DNA from: CAZJUP01 sp964549275
Lineage (GTDB): Bacteria > Fidelibacterota > Marinisomatia > Marinisomatales > TCS55
Assembly: GCA_964549275.1 (NCBI GenBank)
Contig: CAZJUP010000001.1
Location: 62,001-126,000, forward strand
Length of the DNA stretch: 64,000 nt
Direction of reading: 5' to 3'
The notes beneath the pieces were generated by a model. The model saw nothing but the letters and a program-made list of their open reading frames with translations. It searched no databases and was not told the origin of the DNA. The position numbers and the translations under genes are program-made. Of this stretch, positions 36,448 to 45,442 are shown in pieces. The number at the start of each line of letters is the position of its first letter. The first letter of the stretch is position 1.

Positions 36448-36753
36448 ACTGTATCCTCACGTCAGCCATAAGACTTCACCTCGCAATAGTGGGGTGAAGT
36501 CTTGTAAAAATATTTTCGTTTAAAATTTATATTTTTTGCAGAAATTGACAGAAGAATCCGAGTGTTAACTTGGTTAATTGACCTTGATTACTGCCCTTGT
36601 ATTAACCAGAATTCATGTGTATTTAGGGCGGTATGTGGTTACACGATTCTTGGAGCAGACATTGTGGTTTCCTGTGAGATTATGTTAATTTCTCCCAGGC
36701 TATTTCGCGCATAACCATAATTTGAATTAACCATTTTCAACAATATTATTCAT
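36448..36753. other. Intergenic region between aceA and the patatin gene
   Basis: 306 bases without a gene. Apart from the hairpin at 36470-36503 I see only AT-rich sequence with TTGACA at about 36544 and TTGACC at about 36577, either of which could serve as a -35 element for the patatin gene. No open frame with a ribosome-binding site was found. Confidence 0.4.
36470..36503 (+). terminator. Hairpin downstream of aceA
   Basis: AAGACTTCACC (36470-36480) and GGTGAAGTCTT (36493-36503) form a perfect 11-bp stem about 20 bases after the isocitrate lyase stop. The 3' side is only weakly T-rich (GTAAAAATATTTT), so it may act as a transcript-stabilising end or a moderate terminator. Confidence 0.65.
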
Positions 36754-37686
36754 GTGAATCAGGGAAAAAAAGTAGGACTTGTTTTGGGGTCCGGTTCTGC
36801 CCGAGGATGGGCACATATTGGAGTATTGGAAGCGCTAAAAGATGAAAAAATCCCCGTTGATTTTATCGGTGGAGCCAGTATCGGTGCTTACGTGGGCGCT
36901 GTCTTTTCCGGCGGAGGATTAGATAGTCTAAAACAATTTGCCCTGGCCATGGATTGGAAAATGGTCATGTCTTATATGGATGTTGTTTTCCCCCGTTCGG
37001 GCTTTATGGATGGGAAGAAAACCGGAGAATTATTTTCGATGCATACCAATATTAAATTTTTCGAAGATCTTCCTATTCCAATAAAAATGGTCTCTACGGA
37101 TATGAAAACGGGCGAAAGAGTGGTCTTGGATAAAGGGGATCTTATTTCTGCAATTCGAGCAACATGCTCAGTCCCTGGAGTATTAACACCCTTTAAACAG
37201 GACGGAAGGTGGCTTGTGGATGGTGGATTAGTGGACCCCAATCCTGTTGGATTGGTTCGGGATATGGGAGCACAATTTATTATTGCAGTAGATTTAAATA
37301 CTGGGTTAACCTCAAGGTATAATAAAAAGAAAAAGAAAAAACCAATTCCGAATAAAATACTTAAAGAAAGAAATGAATTGGTTAAAAAATTGATGGCTCC
37401 ATATGACCAGGCAGGAAAGATTGTTCGGGAAAAAATTGGACAATGGTTTAAGCGAACAGAAACTTCTCCTCATATTATGGACGTTTTGGGTGCATCCATG
37501 GGTATAATGCAGGAGAAAATATCCAAAACTAATTTTAAATTGGATCCCCCGGATATCCTGATTCGACCCAGATTAGCCGACTTAAAAATGTTTGACTTTG
37601 ACCAAGCTGAACGGTCAATAGAAGAAGGATATCGTCGTACAATGGAACAAATGAATGAAATCAAACGCGGTTTACAAAATAATTAA
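36754..37686 (+). CDS. Patatin-like phospholipase (RssA/NTE family)
   Basis: Serine hydrolase of 310 residues. The oxyanion motif GSGSARGWAHIGV is at 12-24, the nucleophile S42 is in GGASIGAY (GxSxG), and the aspartate of the dyad is in WLVDGGLVDPNP near residue 155. The start is GTG 36754; an ATG two bases upstream is out of frame. There is no signal peptide, so it probably acts on phospholipid from the cytoplasm. The C-terminal third (from the KKKKKKP segment) is a family-specific extension. Confidence 0.87.
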   Translation: MNQGKKVGLVLGSGSARGWAHIGVLEALKDEKIPVDFIGGASIGAYVGAVFSGGGLDSLKQFALAMDWKMVMSYMDVVFPRSGFMDGKKTGELFSMHTNIKFFEDLPIPIKMVSTDMKTGERVVLDKGDLISAIRATCSVPGVLTPFKQDGRWLVDGGLVDPNPVGLVRDMGAQFIIAVDLNTGLTSRYNKKKKKKPIPNKILKERNELVKKLMAPYDQAGKIVREKIGQWFKRTETSPHIMDVLGASMGIMQEKISKTNFKLDPPDILIRPRLADLKMFDFDQAERSIEEGYRRTMEQMNEIKRGLQNN

Positions 37687-37759
37687 ATTTGGTTTCATTA
37701 AGCGAAAGGGACAAAATATTTTCCCTGAATCTCCCTGATTTAAATAAGAAATTAAAAGT

Positions 37760-39166
37760 ATGAATGAAAAAATAGACCAGATATTTACTACACAATCTTC
37801 GCATCGTTTTTTTGTGGGAAACACATCTGCAAAGGAACGGAAGGAAAAACTTAGACGAATGCAGCGTTGGCTCATGGAACATAAAAGGGAAATTCAACAG
37901 GCGATGTACAGTGATTTTAAAAAACCGTCTCCGGAAGTAGATTTATCCGAAATCTGGGCACTTGTTACTGAAATTCGTCATACCCGGAAACATCTAAAGC
38001 AATGGATGCGGGCAAAAAAAGTTCCACCTACCCTGGCCATGGCGACCACAGAAGCATGGATTCAGACTGAACCAAAAGGTGTCGTGCTCATTATTGCACC
38101 TTGGAATTTTCCGTTTAATCTCACTTTAAGCCCCCTTATCTCCGCAATAGCTGCAGGAAATTGTGCTGTCATAAAACCCTCCGAACTAACCCCGAATTCG
38201 TCTGCCTTGATGGGCAAAATGATCCAAGAATTATTTGATGAAAATGAAGTGGCACTAATAGAAGGGGATGCCACTGTGGCTGAAGCTCTGTTAAATAAAC
38301 AGTTCCACCATATCTTTTTTACAGGGAGTCCGAAAATCGGCAGTATTGTAATGGAAAGAGCAGCAAAAAATCTGTCCACGGTAACATTGGAACTTGGAGG
38401 AAAATCCCCAACAATCATTGATGAATCTGCAAACATAAAAGATGCAGCAAAAAAGATTGCTTGGGGAAAATTCCTGAACTGCGGTCAAATTTGTCTAGCT
38501 CCGGATTATGTTTTAATTCAGGAAAAGATAAAAGATAAATTTTTAAGTGCATTACGGTCTGAGGTGGATCGCCAGTTTAATAAAGATATGGGATCTGTAC
38601 AATCGTCTCCTGATTATGCACGGATTGTGAATTCTCGACATTTTGAAAGATTGAAACACGTATTGGATAAATCGATTGAAAGTGGTGCAACAGTGGTTAT
38701 GGGTGGTGAAATTGATGCTTCTGAAAACTATATTGCCCCCACTGTACTCACAAATATATCTGAAGAATCTCCCATTATGTCCGAAGAAATATTCGGCCCT
38801 CTGCTTCCCATTATTCCTTATGGAGATCTGACAAAAGCAGTGCAATTTGTCAACAGTAAACCAAAACCGCTGGGATTGTACATTTTTAGTAACCGGAAGA
38901 AAAATATAAACCGTATCCTAAAGGAAACTTCAGCAGGTGGAACCTCAATCAATGATGTTATTATGCATTATATGCATTTGAATTTGCCATTTGGTGGGGT
39001 CAATACCAGTGGATTTGGACGATCTCACGGTTATGCTGGATATTTAGCTTTTTCGAACGAACGAGCAGTGATGAAGCAATCTCGTTTCAGTCCAATGAAG
39101 TTGTTATATCCTCCCTATACACCGAGAGTAAAACGGCTAATTAATATGGTATTAAAATATTTATAA
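37760..39166 (+). CDS. Aldehyde dehydrogenase, class 3-like
   Basis: NAD(P)-dependent aldehyde dehydrogenase of 468 residues. The catalytic Cys is C245 in FLNCGQICLAPDYVL and the general base Glu is in VTLELGGKSPTIID; VLIIAPWNFPFNLTLSPLIS and FTGSPKIGSIVMERA bind nucleotide. The C-terminal SPMKLLYPPYTPRVKRLI is typical of class 3 enzymes acting on medium- and long-chain aldehydes, which would suit a role in lipid-derived aldehyde removal beside the patatin gene. Confidence 0.9.
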   Translation: MNEKIDQIFTTQSSHRFFVGNTSAKERKEKLRRMQRWLMEHKREIQQAMYSDFKKPSPEVDLSEIWALVTEIRHTRKHLKQWMRAKKVPPTLAMATTEAWIQTEPKGVVLIIAPWNFPFNLTLSPLISAIAAGNCAVIKPSELTPNSSALMGKMIQELFDENEVALIEGDATVAEALLNKQFHHIFFTGSPKIGSIVMERAAKNLSTVTLELGGKSPTIIDESANIKDAAKKIAWGKFLNCGQICLAPDYVLIQEKIKDKFLSALRSEVDRQFNKDMGSVQSSPDYARIVNSRHFERLKHVLDKSIESGATVVMGGEIDASENYIAPTVLTNISEESPIMSEEIFGPLLPIIPYGDLTKAVQFVNSKPKPLGLYIFSNRKKNINRILKETSAGGTSINDVIMHYMHLNLPFGGVNTSGFGRSHGYAGYLAFSNERAVMKQSRFSPMKLLYPPYTPRVKRLINMVLKYL

Positions 39167-39267
39167 TCCATGAACAGAATAGTTGAGATAGCTTATGGAC
39201 AGTTCAAACTGGTACTGCGGTGAAAATAAATTATCATAACAGCTGGGGTTTTGTAAATGGATTCTGA

Positions 39268-39753
39268 TTGAAAAAAATAAAAATCTATATTTTCCCAATA
39301 CTTTTCTTATTTGCACTATTCGGTCAATCTAACGAAAAACCAAAAGGACTTGTGATGGAAAAAGTGATAAAAACTGACGAAGAGTGGCAATCCTGCCTAT
39401 CACCAGATGCTTATCGTGTATTGCGGGAAAAGGGGACAGAAAGGGCTTTCACTGGGAAATATTATAAGCATCAAGAAGAGGGAACTTACTGCTGTGTTGC
39501 CTGCGGGAATGCATTATTCGGATCGGATGCAAAATATGATTCCGGTTCCGGATGGCCCAGCTTTTACCAAGCATTGGATAAATCAAAAATCGTTGAGAAA
39601 CAGGATTTCTCACTTGGAATGGAGAGAATCGAGATTTTGTGTGCCAATTGTGATTCTCATTTAGGTCATGTTTTTCCCGATGGACCAGATTCCACTGGTC
39701 TTCGCTACTGTGTAAATTCAGTAGCACTGGATTTCAAAAAGAATTCTGAGTAA
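39268..39753 (+). CDS. msrB: Exported peptide-methionine (R)-S-oxide reductase
   Basis: Repairs methionine-R-sulfoxide in proteins. Two zinc CxxC pairs are visible in CCVACGNALF and CANCDSHLGHVFPDG, and the catalytic Cys is in TGLRYCVNSVAL. GSGWPSFYQA is also a family hallmark. It starts at TTG 39268 and has an N-terminal signal (KKIKIYIFPILFLFALFG), so unlike cytoplasmic MsrB it is predicted to be periplasmic or surface-exposed. It uses Cys, not selenocysteine, at the active site. Confidence 0.92.
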   Translation: MKKIKIYIFPILFLFALFGQSNEKPKGLVMEKVIKTDEEWQSCLSPDAYRVLREKGTERAFTGKYYKHQEEGTYCCVACGNALFGSDAKYDSGSGWPSFYQALDKSKIVEKQDFSLGMERIEILCANCDSHLGHVFPDGPDSTGLRYCVNSVALDFKKNSE

Positions 39754-39786
39754 ATACAAACTCAGAAATAAAATATTTCCGCTCGA

Positions 39787-39975
39787 TTACCGAGAAAGTT
39801 TGAACCCGCTGAAGGATAAAAATCCCGTAATGGCTACGGCAATCCATCGAGCCGTATCAGGCAAGGTGTAACCGGCAATTATGATTTCATCTCCGGCAAT
39901 CAGAGTAATGAAATGAACGAGGCAGACCAGTCCCAGTAGGATTCCTGTCATCAGGCTGTATGTTTTTGTGCTCAT
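39787..39975 (-). CDS. Small membrane protein, two transmembrane segments
   Basis: 62 residues with two hydrophobic segments, TGILLGLVCLVHFITLIAG and ARWIAVAITGFLSFSGF, joined by a short loop (DEIIIAGYTLPDT). No known family. It stands alone between msrB and the nickel-transport gene and has no strong ribosome-binding site, but its composition is convincing for a real membrane peptide. Confidence 0.55.
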   Translation of the reverse strand: MSTKTYSLMTGILLGLVCLVHFITLIAGDEIIIAGYTLPDTARWIAVAITGFLSFSGFKLSR

Positions 39976-40097
39976 GAGTAAGGATACCTGCTTTCATCAT
40001 GCAAAACAAGTATAAATTCCGCTTATTGACAAATCATTTTTGTCTTAGAACTATTCCGTATTAATTTTGACCAATTCAAAAATCAATATAGGCAACC

Positions 40098-40202
40098 ATG
40101 ACCATTCAATTAATGATGTTTTTATTAGGCACCGGATTATCTGTGTGTGGGTTATACGCTATACACAAGCTCATCATAGCCGCTGAAACCCACGAGAATT
40201 AA
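40098..40202 (+). CDS. Possible 34-residue single-pass membrane peptide
   Basis: ATG 40098 opens a frame ending at TAA 40200-40202: MTIQLMMFLLGTGLSVCGLY followed by AIHKLIIAAETHEN. It would span the membrane once and ends six bases before the convergent transporter gene. A short hydrophobic frame like this can occur by chance, and I see no strong Shine-Dalgarno sequence. Confidence 0.35.
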   Translation: MTIQLMMFLLGTGLSVCGLYAIHKLIIAAETHEN

Positions 40203-40207
40203 TTCTC

Positions 40208-40906
40208 TTATAATCCCAAAAATTTTATAGATAATCCCGACAGGGCGATAATTAACCCTGCCAGGGCATGGGTGTATTTTTCAAACTTGCCCAATCGCAG
40301 ATGAATCATTCCTTTGGAAGCAAATATAACAACCAAGACCATGGTTATCACTGTGGTTAGGCCGAAAGAAAGAGTGACCAAACCCACCTGCCACCAACTA
40401 CCCTGAGCCGCCGGGTACATAAGCAGAGGAATTAAAGGTTCGCAAGGACCCAAAACAAAAATAATAAACAAAGCCCAGGGTGTTATTTTTTTTGGATCTC
40501 CATGAAGATGGGTATGGTGACTTAAATGGTGATGAGAGTGGTGATGATAATCCCCGTTGTGGTCATGATCATGGGTATGTTCACCCGCACGCAATCCAAT
40601 ACGAATACCCCAAACCGCATAGGCGGTTCCAAAACCGATAAGGAGCCAACTTGCGATATCACCTCGTAATGCTTCAACCGATTCCAGAAATCCCACCGCA
40701 AGGCCGAGGCTGATGCCAACAAAGCCTAAAATTACAGACCCAAGGACATGACCAATCCCACACACGGTTGTGACCCATACCGTTTTATGGAAACTCCAAT
40801 TCCTGGAGCGCCTCATGAGAATAAAGGGTAGATAATGGTCTGGGCCGATAATCGTGTGGAAAAACCCAATTGATGCTGCTGTGGCAATTAAAATTTGAAT
40901 GTCCAT
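40208..40906 (-). CDS. NicO/UreH-type nickel (cobalt) transporter
   Basis: Polytopic membrane protein of 232 residues. The first membrane segment carries the metal-transport signature FFHTIIGPDHYLPFI, and a long His/Asp-rich cytoplasmic loop (EHTHDHDHNGDYHHHSHHHL) follows the third segment, then VLGPCEPLIPLLMYPA. I set the start at ATG 40906 (MDIQILIATAASIG); the longer frame reaching 40957 would run into hypE. It follows hypE by ten bases, so nickel supply for hydrogenase assembly is the likely role. Confidence 0.85.
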   Translation of the reverse strand: MDIQILIATAASIGFFHTIIGPDHYLPFILMRRSRNWSFHKTVWVTTVCGIGHVLGSVILGFVGISLGLAVGFLESVEALRGDIASWLLIGFGTAYAVWGIRIGLRAGEHTHDHDHNGDYHHHSHHHLSHHTHLHGDPKKITPWALFIIFVLGPCEPLIPLLMYPAAQGSWWQVGLVTLSFGLTTVITMVLVVIFASKGMIHLRLGKFEKYTHALAGLIIALSGLSIKFLGL

Positions 40907-40916
40907 CTTTATAATA

Positions 40917-41963
40917 TCAACAAATTCTAGGTAATTGCTCCCCAATGGGCATATCAATAATCCGTTTTGCCCCTAATTTTGTTGTCATGGCTACAATTCC
41001 GGGATTTTCTTTCACCACTTCACCAATAATTACAGCATCTTTCCCGAAAGGATGATCTCGCATGGTTTTAAGAATAGACTCAGCATCTTCCTCGGCGACG
41101 GAAGCTATAAGCTTTCCTTCATTAGCCACATATAAGGGGTCGATGCCCAAGACTTCACAAGCACCTTTCACATCTGGTTTTACAGGAAGAGTATTTTCGT
41201 CCAAAAGGATTCCCATGTTTGAAGAGCGGGCAAATTCATTCAGAGTCGTTGCTGCTCCGCCACGGGTTGGGTCTCTTAGTGCGTGAATATTGTTACTAAC
41301 TTTGAGCATGGATCGAATAAGTCCGTTTAAGGGTGCTGTGTCACTTTTTACTCTGGATTGGAATGAAAGACCCTCTCGGCTGGTCATTACTGCCATTCCA
41401 TGGTCCGCCAATGTGCCGGATACAATAATTTTATCTCCCGCATTCAATTTCGAAGATGAAATTTCAATATCGGGTTTTACGATACCAATCCCCGTTGTAT
41501 TGATAAAGATCTTATCACAACTTCCCCGGTTGACCACTTTGGTATCCCCGGTTACAATAGTAACATTGGCCTGTTTGGCTGCGGCCTCCATGCTGATTAA
41601 GATTCGGTGGAGTGTTTCCATGGGAAGGCCTTCTTCAAGGATAAACCCAACACTAAGAAAAAGCGGTTTTGCACCGCACATAGCCACGTCATTCACCGTT
41701 CCGTTAATAGCCAATTCTCCAATATTACCTCCGGGGAAGAAAATAGGGTCTACGACAAAAGTATCTGTAGAAAAAGATAGTCGCCCGCTTGGGAAATCCA
41801 ACACCGCTTGGTCTTCCAGAGCGTCGAGTGTTTTATTAGAAAAACGGGGAAGAAATAGGGTGTCAATTAAATCATTGGAAAGCTTTCCTCCGGCACCATG
41901 GGCCAGTTGAATCGTGGAATGGTCTAAAATTGGCAAAGGGCAGTTCAAGGTGTCAATATCCAT
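40917..41963 (-). CDS. hypE: Carbamoyl dehydratase HypE (NiFe-hydrogenase maturation)
   Basis: ATP-dependent dehydration of the carbamoyl group on its C-terminal Cys to make the cyanide ligand of NiFe hydrogenase. The PurM-like fold is shown by QLAHGAGGKLSNDLI, FSTDTFVVDPIFFPGGNIG, TVNDVAMCGAKPLFLSVGF and VTGDTKVVNRGSCDKIF. The protein ends in LPRIC, the exact HypE tail with the acceptor cysteine. This tail separates it from the related selenide dikinase SelD. Length 348 residues. It is separated from the rest of the hyp genes by two unrelated genes. Confidence 0.95.
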   Translation of the reverse strand: MDIDTLNCPLPILDHSTIQLAHGAGGKLSNDLIDTLFLPRFSNKTLDALEDQAVLDFPSGRLSFSTDTFVVDPIFFPGGNIGELAINGTVNDVAMCGAKPLFLSVGFILEEGLPMETLHRILISMEAAAKQANVTIVTGDTKVVNRGSCDKIFINTTGIGIVKPDIEISSSKLNAGDKIIVSGTLADHGMAVMTSREGLSFQSRVKSDTAPLNGLIRSMLKVSNNIHALRDPTRGGAATTLNEFARSSNMGILLDENTLPVKPDVKGACEVLGIDPLYVANEGKLIASVAEEDAESILKTMRDHPFGKDAVIIGEVVKENPGIVAMTTKLGAKRIIDMPIGEQLPRIC

Positions 41964-41965
41964 GG

Positions 41966-42718
41966 CTAAGGCTCTGTTTTCTGGCTTAATGCGAGATTAA
42001 TTTCCTTATTTAATTGGTGAATTATTTCTTTGCTGGAACCGATGTGAACCCATGAAACAATTCCATGTTTATCAATAACAAAATGGGTAGGAAATCCGGA
42101 GATTCCTAATACATTAATAAAATCGGCCCCTTCTACACATTCATAAAGAAATGATTTTTCTTTTAAAAAGGATTTGATGGTGAAAGAATCATTTAAGGCG
42201 GGTGCAATAAAAACAACATCGTTGGTTTTTGAAAAGTGACGTACCAATGTATTCAAATCGGGAATTTCTATTAAACAACCCCTGCACGTGGTAAACCAAA
42301 AGTTCAATACAACAACCTTTCCTTTCAGAGAATCAGAATTGAGTTCAAGTCCATTAGAGGCTACAAAACTATACCCCGGAATTTTTTGTCCAACCCAGTT
42401 TTTTTGGATAGTTTGAATTGGTGTTTTATTCCCAAAAGCAATGTCCATTTTTTTCAATTGGTTAATTGATTCATCGGGGAAATGTCCCTTTAATTCGTCA
42501 TACGATTTATATATCAAAACAACCTTTTTTAGGCCATCATCATCCATATTTGAAATAGCACCGTAATTTTCTAAAACAGTTAACCGAATCGCTTCTTCCG
42601 GTGTAATCACTTGACCTCCGGCCATTTTATAAATCGCATTGGGATCTATTTCTTTTATCCCTCCTACTTGGCTGAACAGGATTGAAACAAAACAGTAAAG
42701 AATGGTGAGTCTTTTCAA
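41966..42718 (-). CDS. TlpA/ResA-like exported thiol-disulfide protein
   Basis: 250 residues: signal peptide (MKRLTILYCFVSILFSQ), an unknown N-terminal helical domain to about residue 105, then a thioredoxin fold of the TlpA/AhpC-TSA type. The redox motif is C145-R-G-C148 in VLNFWFTTCRGCLIEIP, and the cis-proline is in GISGFPTHFVID. It overlaps the upstream lipoprotein gene by 4 bases and precedes hypE by 2 bases, so it is co-transcribed with both. Likely a periplasmic reductant or cytochrome-assembly-like factor. Confidence 0.85.
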   Translation of the reverse strand: MKRLTILYCFVSILFSQVGGIKEIDPNAIYKMAGGQVITPEEAIRLTVLENYGAISNMDDDGLKKVVLIYKSYDELKGHFPDESINQLKKMDIAFGNKTPIQTIQKNWVGQKIPGYSFVASNGLELNSDSLKGKVVVLNFWFTTCRGCLIEIPDLNTLVRHFSKTNDVVFIAPALNDSFTIKSFLKEKSFLYECVEGADFINVLGISGFPTHFVIDKHGIVSWVHIGSSKEIIHQLNKEINLALSQKTEP

Positions 42719-43812
42719 TTTACTCTAATTTCCGTTTTTAGAATTCTAGGCTCATTTTTACGTAAATCTCGGAAATAAATATATTTTGAATCACGTCCGA
42801 TTGGTATTTCCGGTAATTGAATTTCACCAAAATATTTCTCTAAATCTCTTGAATAAACCTGGCACCAAAATTTATCACCACTTTCTAAAACTTCCCGATA
42901 CAAAACACAAGAATAGATTCTATGTTGAAATAAATCAATCGTGCGAGAATTTCGAAGCATCCATTCCTGATATGATTCATTATCTCTGTCAAAGTCCCAA
43001 TAGCCAAAATTGGGATTCTTTTCAAAACTGCCTAAATGATAGTGTTCTCCTTGCACACCTTTGTTGCCCACAAATTCTAAATTGAGATTTAATTCTCTGA
43101 TAAAAGGTGAGGTTGCCACAATATAAAAAAGACTGCTATCGATAATAATTGATTTTGAGTAACACCAAAACATTCCACCGCCATCATAACCGGGTCCAAT
43201 TGCTCCACCTATATTGATAAACTCTGTTTCTGGATATTTATATTTTGCAAATAGCAACTGTTGTTCTCCAATCCACCCATGGCCAGAAACAATACACATA
43301 CTATCTGGGAGATTGTGAACATTATATCCTCTTGGGTAAAACTTTTTCTTTTCTTTAAAGTCCCATTTTTCCATCTGAACTATTTTCCCATCCTTGTCAA
43401 AAATGAGAAAATCTGTCGTCATTCTAAAATCTTTATTATCTGTATATATTTCGCCTATAATTTTTTCATTGGAAAATAGATGTAAACTACTTCTATCAGT
43501 ATTATAATTAACAAAGTTGTGGGTATAAAATTTATTAGGTGTTGTATCAAATATTTTCTTCCCCTTTTGATTAAATCCTACAATTTCTTTTCCGTTTCCT
43601 TTCCAAATGTAAATATTCTTGTTATCTAAAAATGAGAATGATGAATAGTCGAGATTCAAAAGTTCAGATTCAGCAATCTCCCAAATTCCGGTTTTTATTA
43701 ATGATAATCTTCCATTTTCAGAAGTAGAAAGTGTTCCGACAAAAACACAGCCCGACATAAAAAGAAAAAGTAACATTGAAATTGTTTGTATCTTTATAAT
43801 GGAAGTTTTCAA
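42715..43812 (-). CDS. Lipoprotein, probable beta-propeller of the 6-bladed type
   Basis: 365 residues with a lipoprotein signal (SMLLFLFMSGC, lipobox Cys near residue 22). The body is made of repeated short beta-rich units such as NIYIWKGNGKEIVGFNQKGK and FLIFDKDGKIVQMEKWDFK, like the 6-bladed beta-propeller lipoproteins of Bacteroidota. No catalytic motif is seen. It is translationally coupled (ATGA-like overlap) to the TlpA-like gene, and both interrupt the hyp cluster. Confidence 0.6.
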   Translation of the reverse strand: MKTSIIKIQTISMLLFLFMSGCVFVGTLSTSENGRLSLIKTGIWEIAESELLNLDYSSFSFLDNKNIYIWKGNGKEIVGFNQKGKKIFDTTPNKFYTHNFVNYNTDRSSLHLFSNEKIIGEIYTDNKDFRMTTDFLIFDKDGKIVQMEKWDFKEKKKFYPRGYNVHNLPDSMCIVSGHGWIGEQQLLFAKYKYPETEFINIGGAIGPGYDGGGMFWCYSKSIIIDSSLFYIVATSPFIRELNLNLEFVGNKGVQGEHYHLGSFEKNPNFGYWDFDRDNESYQEWMLRNSRTIDLFQHRIYSCVLYREVLESGDKFWCQVYSRDLEKYFGEIQLPEIPIGRDSKYIYFRDLRKNEPRILKTEIRVN

Positions 43813-44057
43813 TGGATTTTAATACTTCTCTAATTGAACAAGTAGTACATCCCGAGATTAAAACAATTCCAATATTTCAAACGGGTGTTCGGTGGTGAAT
43901 TTGAATATTATCATTAGTTATAAAGTTTGTGGTGGGCTATAATTTTCTGTCTATACATTTGATCCGGACAAAAGATAAATTATAGGGGTTGTCTATCAAA
44001 TTTTTTTTCGGAATTAATAACAACATGCATAAAACACCTATTTTTCACTTTAGTCAA

Positions 44058-45146
44058 TCAATTCATTCGTTGATATTTATAGTAAGCTGAACAAGCCCCT
44101 TCGCTGGATACCATGGTGGCCCCTAGAGGTGTAGTCGGTGTACACTCTTTCCCGAAGGCCGGGCATTCATGAGGTTTTTTCAAACCCTGAAGGACAACCC
44201 CACTGATGCAAAGTTCTGACTCTTGTATTTGGATATTTTCGACCTGAAATTTTTTTTCTGCATCAAAAGCTTTATATTTTTCGCTAATGGACAATCCGCT
44301 TTGTGGAATTTTTCCAATACCTCGCCATTTTCGATCCGTCACAGTATATACTTCTGAAATCAAGTCTTGGGCAGACCGGTTACCTTCCCGTTGAACGGAA
44401 CGCAAATATTGATTTTCAACATCATATCGACCTTGTTCCAATTGTTGGACAACCATGAGAATGCCCTCTAAAACATCGACGGGTTCAAACCCGGTGGGTA
44501 CGATGGGGACCTTATATTTTTCTGCAATGGGTTCATATTCTTCCCAACCCATTACCGTGCAGACATGACCGGCTGCAAGATATCCCTGAACTCTGTTTTT
44601 TGGTGATGAAAGCAAGGATTCCATTGCGGGAGGAACCAGAACATGGCTGACTAACTCACTAAAATTTGGAATACCTTCTTTTGCCGCTGTGTGGATAGCC
44701 ATGGCATTTCCCGGAGCTGTGGTTTCAAATCCTACGGCAAAAAATACCACTTCCTTTTCTGGATTATTTTGAGCGATTTCTACTGCTTCTAGAGGAGAAT
44801 AAACCGTTCGAACATCTCCTCCTTCAGATTTGACCATAAATAAATCTTTTTCGCTCCCAGGGACGCGCAGCATATCTCCAAAACTCGTAAATATTACATT
44901 CTCCATTCCGGCGATTTTAATGGCTTTATCGATAATTTCGAGTGGTGTGACGCAAACAGGGCATCCTGGGCCATGGACTAATTCCACTTCTTTTGGCAAT
45001 AACTGGTCGATTCCATTTCGGATGATTGAATGGGTTTGGCCTCCGCAAATTTCCATGATAACCCAGGGGTGAGATACTGTTTTGTGAATCTCATCCAGAA
45101 TTTTTTTTGCAATTTCAGGATTGCGAAATTCATCCAGATATTTCAT
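44058..45146 (-). CDS. hypD: Hydrogenase maturation iron-sulfur protein HypD
   Basis: Scaffold on which the Fe(CN)2CO group is assembled with HypC. Conserved cysteine motifs are VIMEICGGQTHSIIRNG, VHGPGCPVCVTPLE and the [4Fe-4S] Cys residues of the C-terminal domain (ISGVVLQGLKKPHECPAFG, EGACSAYYKY). I placed the start at ATG 45146, which has AGGAGG upstream and overlaps the hypC stop; a longer in-frame reading to 45239 merely runs through hypC. Length 362 residues. Confidence 0.95.
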   Translation of the reverse strand: MKYLDEFRNPEIAKKILDEIHKTVSHPWVIMEICGGQTHSIIRNGIDQLLPKEVELVHGPGCPVCVTPLEIIDKAIKIAGMENVIFTSFGDMLRVPGSEKDLFMVKSEGGDVRTVYSPLEAVEIAQNNPEKEVVFFAVGFETTAPGNAMAIHTAAKEGIPNFSELVSHVLVPPAMESLLSSPKNRVQGYLAAGHVCTVMGWEEYEPIAEKYKVPIVPTGFEPVDVLEGILMVVQQLEQGRYDVENQYLRSVQREGNRSAQDLISEVYTVTDRKWRGIGKIPQSGLSISEKYKAFDAEKKFQVENIQIQESELCISGVVLQGLKKPHECPAFGKECTPTTPLGATMVSSEGACSAYYKYQRMN

Positions 45147-45442
45147 GATTTTGCCTCCTGGGAATCCTCGGAATCGGGCAGAGGGTTCCCGTACAAATCC
45201 AACCCTTCTTTTGCCGCTTCGTCGGCTAACTCTTCCCAAGCCTCGTAGGACTTCATGGCTTCTTCTTCATTGATAACTGAAATGGCGAATCCCGCATGGA
45301 CAACAGTATATTGTCCGATTTGGATATCCGGAATATATTCCAGGCATGCTTTGTTTATCGTTCCGCCATAATCGATACGCCCCATTTTGAGCCCGTTTTC
45401 CTCAAATATTTCCTTAACTTTTCCCGGGATAGCTAAACACAT
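45143..45442 (-). CDS. hypC: Hydrogenase maturation chaperone HypC
   Basis: Small chaperone (99 residues) that binds HypD and the hydrogenase large subunit through its N-terminal cysteine; the start MCLAIPGKVKEI is the family signature and fixes ATG 45442. IGQYTVVHAGFAIS is also conserved. It has a longer acidic tail than usual (about 20 residues). Overlaps hypF by 10 bases and hypD by 4. Confidence 0.94.
   Translation of the reverse strand: MCLAIPGKVKEIFEENGLKMGRIDYGGTINKACLEYIPDIQIGQYTVVHAGFAISVINEEEAMKSYEAWEELADEAAKEGLDLYGNPLPDSEDSQEAKS

Noticed and set aside
40917..41963. Selenide water dikinase (SelD), which would support Sec decoding
   Set aside because: The PurM-like fold is shared, but the protein ends in PRIC, contains the HypE block TVNDVAMCGAKPLFLSVGF and lies by hyp genes, so it is HypE. 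No Sec machinery gene was found in the window.
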